Shown here: positions 61,001 through 64,000 of the stretch, piece by piece
Layout: every line of letters begins with the position of its first letter
Position numbering within the stretch: the stretch's first letter is position 1
Assembly (NCBI RefSeq): GCF_040807025.1
Contig: NC_090953.1
Span: forward strand, 24,970,997-25,034,996
Direction of reading: 5' to 3'
Length of the DNA stretch: 64,000 nucleotides
From: Struthio camelus
Taxonomy: Eukaryota > Chordata > Aves > Struthioniformes > Struthionidae
Notes under the pieces: model-generated
What the model was told of the DNA's origin: nothing
The model's database searches: none
The model's input: the letters and a program-made list of their open reading frames with translations, nothing else
Translations under genes and position numbers: made by a program

Positions 61001-64000
61001 AAAAACAGCAGAAGGTGCATTTTGTTCTGTTGCTCCCTATCTGATACGTAGTTCCCATAGACTCATTAAAGATTCCAGTCCTCGCTTGGTCAAAAAAAAT
61101 ACTATGCAGCACACGTAGGCTATTTTTCCTTTTGCTACTGCCCTTTTAAAGTCATGTAGCATTTTCTGTTATATTCTGATGCCGCAGTTTAAACTGAGCA
61201 GATAAAAAGCATGTCTTAGTAACTGTACTTCGCATCTTGCTGGGGGTAATGAGCTGGTTAATTAGACCTCTAATTACAGGAGCCCTTTATAGGGGCTTGA
61301 AGCTGGCTGAGGTTATAAAGACTGTCGTCAAGGGCGGTCTGTTCGGGATTCCCGTTTGCCGTTATCTGGAAGGCTGTGGGTTTACGGGGGGATTAGAGGA
61401 GAGAGTTGAGCCTCCAGTGGTTAACTGGTGTGATAGGTGTTTGTAGCTGTTGACGGTTATCTCAAACAACAGTTGTCAGGAAAGGTGTTCGGTGCCGCTT
61501 GGATGTGTGCTCGGAAAGGCTTTTGATGATGAGGCTTGTTTCTGCGTGCTTCTCTCCAAAGAGACTTTAACACCTCCAGCGTGCTTAGATTGCTGTGCTA
61601 CGATCTGAGTCAGTTAATCTGCCGTCTAACGGCATTACCTAAAATACATGTACTTGGAGCAACATGTCTTTTTCATACGTTAGTTTGTCAGATTAATTTT
61701 TCAAAACGCTTGACATCCTTCGGTGTGTTTGCAAGTGCGTGTGTGTACACAGAGAAGCAGCAGAGGTGGAAGCTTTCTCAACGTCACCACCAGGATCCCT
61801 GCGTTTACTGCAAGGATCACTAATTCCGCCAAATAACTCCGTCGTCATAGTCTGTCTGGTTCTTGCCTTCTCTGTTAAAAATGTTGACGATGGTGCCAAG
61901 GCAGCACTGCTTTTTTCTTAGGCCTTAGCATGAAGCACGCTTTTCATTTCACGTATACCGTGAACAGTTAAAACAGCCGTTGAAACGCTGGTATCCCCCT
62001 TGTAAGAGCTGTCTGCTCACTCCTTCAGCTGCAGAGTTCAATGGCAACTGGGGAATTCAGAATAAATAAAACTTTTATCGGAAAGTGTTTATCCCTGCTT
62101 GGATGAAGTGGACAAAAAGGCTTGCAGTCCAAAGAAATTCATGTTGAAAGTAGTAACCCTGGTAACCTGGCTGATGGCAAACACCAAGTGATATTTCAAA
62201 CAAGCTGTCCCTTCAGTTTTGGAATATTAATTAGTCAAATATTGAACTTCAAATATTTTTGCAGAAGGAAGGTGGTATGCATTATTAAACATTAGATATC
62301 CCTCCTTACTGTTTTTGCTTCTCATTTAGATATTAGTGATTTTGAAGAAATACAAAGCTTGTGTTTTCAGATGTTTACTTGTTCCATGGCAGTTATTTTG
62401 CTCTGATAATAACTATTTTTAGCAAAGTTGTCATTTATAATTCAAGGGATTTTTCAGTACATACTGGTTGTAAGAAGGCTTTTGTCTTTAGTTTCATATG
62501 TCAAAATACATTCAGAATACTCTTCTTTGAATTCAAAAGACACTGTTGTGTTGTGGCACTTGTCTGACAGTTTAATTTTAAGATTCAATATATTATTTTG
62601 TGGTTAGTTTAAATGTGACATCCAGTTTGTGTCCTTCCTTGTAAATTATCGTAGTCTTTGGAAAGAATATTTTTTTCTAAATGGGGCCTTTGGAAGAGAA
62701 AAGACTTTTTTCATTAGCTGGTGTTTTTTTTTTTTTGAGTCTTGCCTTGTTTAAGATAGGATGCATCCTGCTTACCTCTAAGGTAGCTAGACAGATTTGG
62801 CAATGCGGTCTTAATTTTCCTTTTCCTTTGATGGTATGGTTTTGAATGTTTTAAGTTATATTCTTTTGACTGCCTAGGGAGCATGCGAGATTGAAGGCGC
62901 CACAGTGCGCGTCAGCAACCAGCTTGTCCTATCCCATTAGCCACATGGCGTAGCTGGCACTTTACGTGGACCAGGAAGCAGAAGGGGAGATTCAGATCAA
63001 TGTTACAAGTTTTTGCATAGTTCTACTCTGAAGAAATGCTCTAAACTAGCATTGTAGGATTTTGTTTGCATTGCTTAAAGCAGTAGAAACTATCTACACA
63101 TCAAATTTCTAGAGTAGATAGCAATGCTAAAATTTCCAAGTTTTAATGATATGGAATGGGAGGAAGACTTTCTTGGAACTAGCCTCTATCTTGCTGTGCT
63201 TTGTCTAATGTTCCTCTGTTTAGAGTGTATTCTGCTTGGCTGAGGAGAATATTGGGTTTTTAAAGAAATAACTTTTGTAGCTTTTTTGATGAACCAATAG
63301 AAGATGAAAATAATCTGTGACTTTTAACCTAGTAAATATTTTTGTTGTTTTTCTGCTTAGAAATTCAATTTTTTTTGGAGGAAGCTCTCTGCTCCCTTGT
63401 CTCTCCAAGCATTTGTTAATACTTATGGAGCTCTTGGGATTGGGGGGAATGAAGGGGAAGGATAATGTTTAGATCTTTCATGAGTTGGGTAGGGTAGGAT
63501 ACTCTTTTTTAATTTGAAGGTTAGTAAAGCAGATGATCGTGTTTTGTTTTTGAACAGGATTAAATAACAGTATAGCCTGCCATGTAGTTAGGAGAAGCGT
63601 TAGTGACGCTCTGAAAGACTTCTTCAGAGGCTGATTGTAGCATATCTCTGCTAGTATCAAAAAAGATGAGTAAAAAGGGCCAACAAATTGAATTAACGTT
63701 CCTTCTCATATGCTAAAAGAAGGAAGGGAGCAAGTGTTTGTCTTGTCCCTCTTAGGAGCCTTGTGTGGAGATAGGCAAAAGGTAAGGTTGAGGCCTTGAA
63801 AATAACAGCTCTGAGGAGGATGCATAATAGTGTGTGAAGTTCTGCAGTGTTTTCTGTAATACTTAGTCACCTATCCAAAGGAAATGAGGCTTATGCAATC
63901 AGTGTAGGCGTGTGTGCTCTTCTGTCGTTTTAAGTTTTGATTGTTAAACCTCTAGAAAGTTTGGTTAAAACGGATTGATCTTGGCAACGTTAAACAGCCA
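55001..64000 (+). other. MYO9A: MYO9A intron 1, fourth part, to the window edge
   Basis: AT-rich intron with a GC-rich, CpG-containing pocket at about 57480-57740 and a T13 run (62724-62736). The conserved first coding exon of MYO9A is not present up to base 64000, so the intron continues past the window. Confidence 0.55.

Noticed and set aside
32500-64000. Search for the MYO9A first coding exon (conserved N-terminus)
   Set aside because: No open frame in this interval resembles the conserved start of MYO9A. The exon must lie beyond the window.

Overview
The window is vertebrate nuclear DNA, most likely from a bird. It contains multi-exon genes with GT-AG introns and CpG-island promoters. 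The only interspersed repeats I recognise are two old CR1-type LINE fragments, and the introns are compact. The gene order GRAMD2A > , < SENP8, MYO9A > is the mirror image of the human 15q23 block, where MYO9A and SENP8 lie head-to-head and GRAMD2A follows. A reptile cannot be excluded from sequence alone.

Region by region. (1) 1-17568: GRAMD2A on the + strand. Nine coding exons are visible (1486-17568) and give the last ~278 residues: the GRAM domain, a linker and a C-terminal membrane anchor. The N-terminal exon(s) lie left of the window. The stop codon is assembled across the last splice junction. (2) About 17569-23000: GRAMD2A 3' UTR and/or intergenic DNA, including a large CpG-rich block (about 18.4-21.4 kb) that neither flanking gene explains. 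(3) 25147-25785: SENP8 on the - strand, one intact coding exon of 212 codons with the His/Asp/Cys protease triad in place. Its 5' leader is spliced (acceptor edge 25828, donor edge 31548), and the intron carries an old CR1 copy. (4) About 31.2-32.4 kb: a CpG-island bidirectional promoter for SENP8 (-) and MYO9A (+). (5) 32098-64000: what appears to be MYO9A intron 1. It has no recognisable coding exon, one short CR1 3' end, many long T runs and a few exon-like or GC-rich pockets.

The three genes are not a functional pathway. GRAMD2A is a tail-anchored ER protein of ER-plasma membrane contacts, SENP8 is the NEDD8-specific protease, and MYO9A is a RhoGAP-carrying myosin. Their link is positional: SENP8 and MYO9A share a promoter region, while GRAMD2A and SENP8 converge. 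I found no clearly new biological system. The best unexplained signals are a 77-nt two-stem hairpin at 23832-23908, an orphan CpG island between the convergent genes, a 13-bp-stem hairpin at 11772-11811, a near-perfect 23-nt palindrome at 15183-15205, and a strong strand bias of long T runs that agrees with gene direction.
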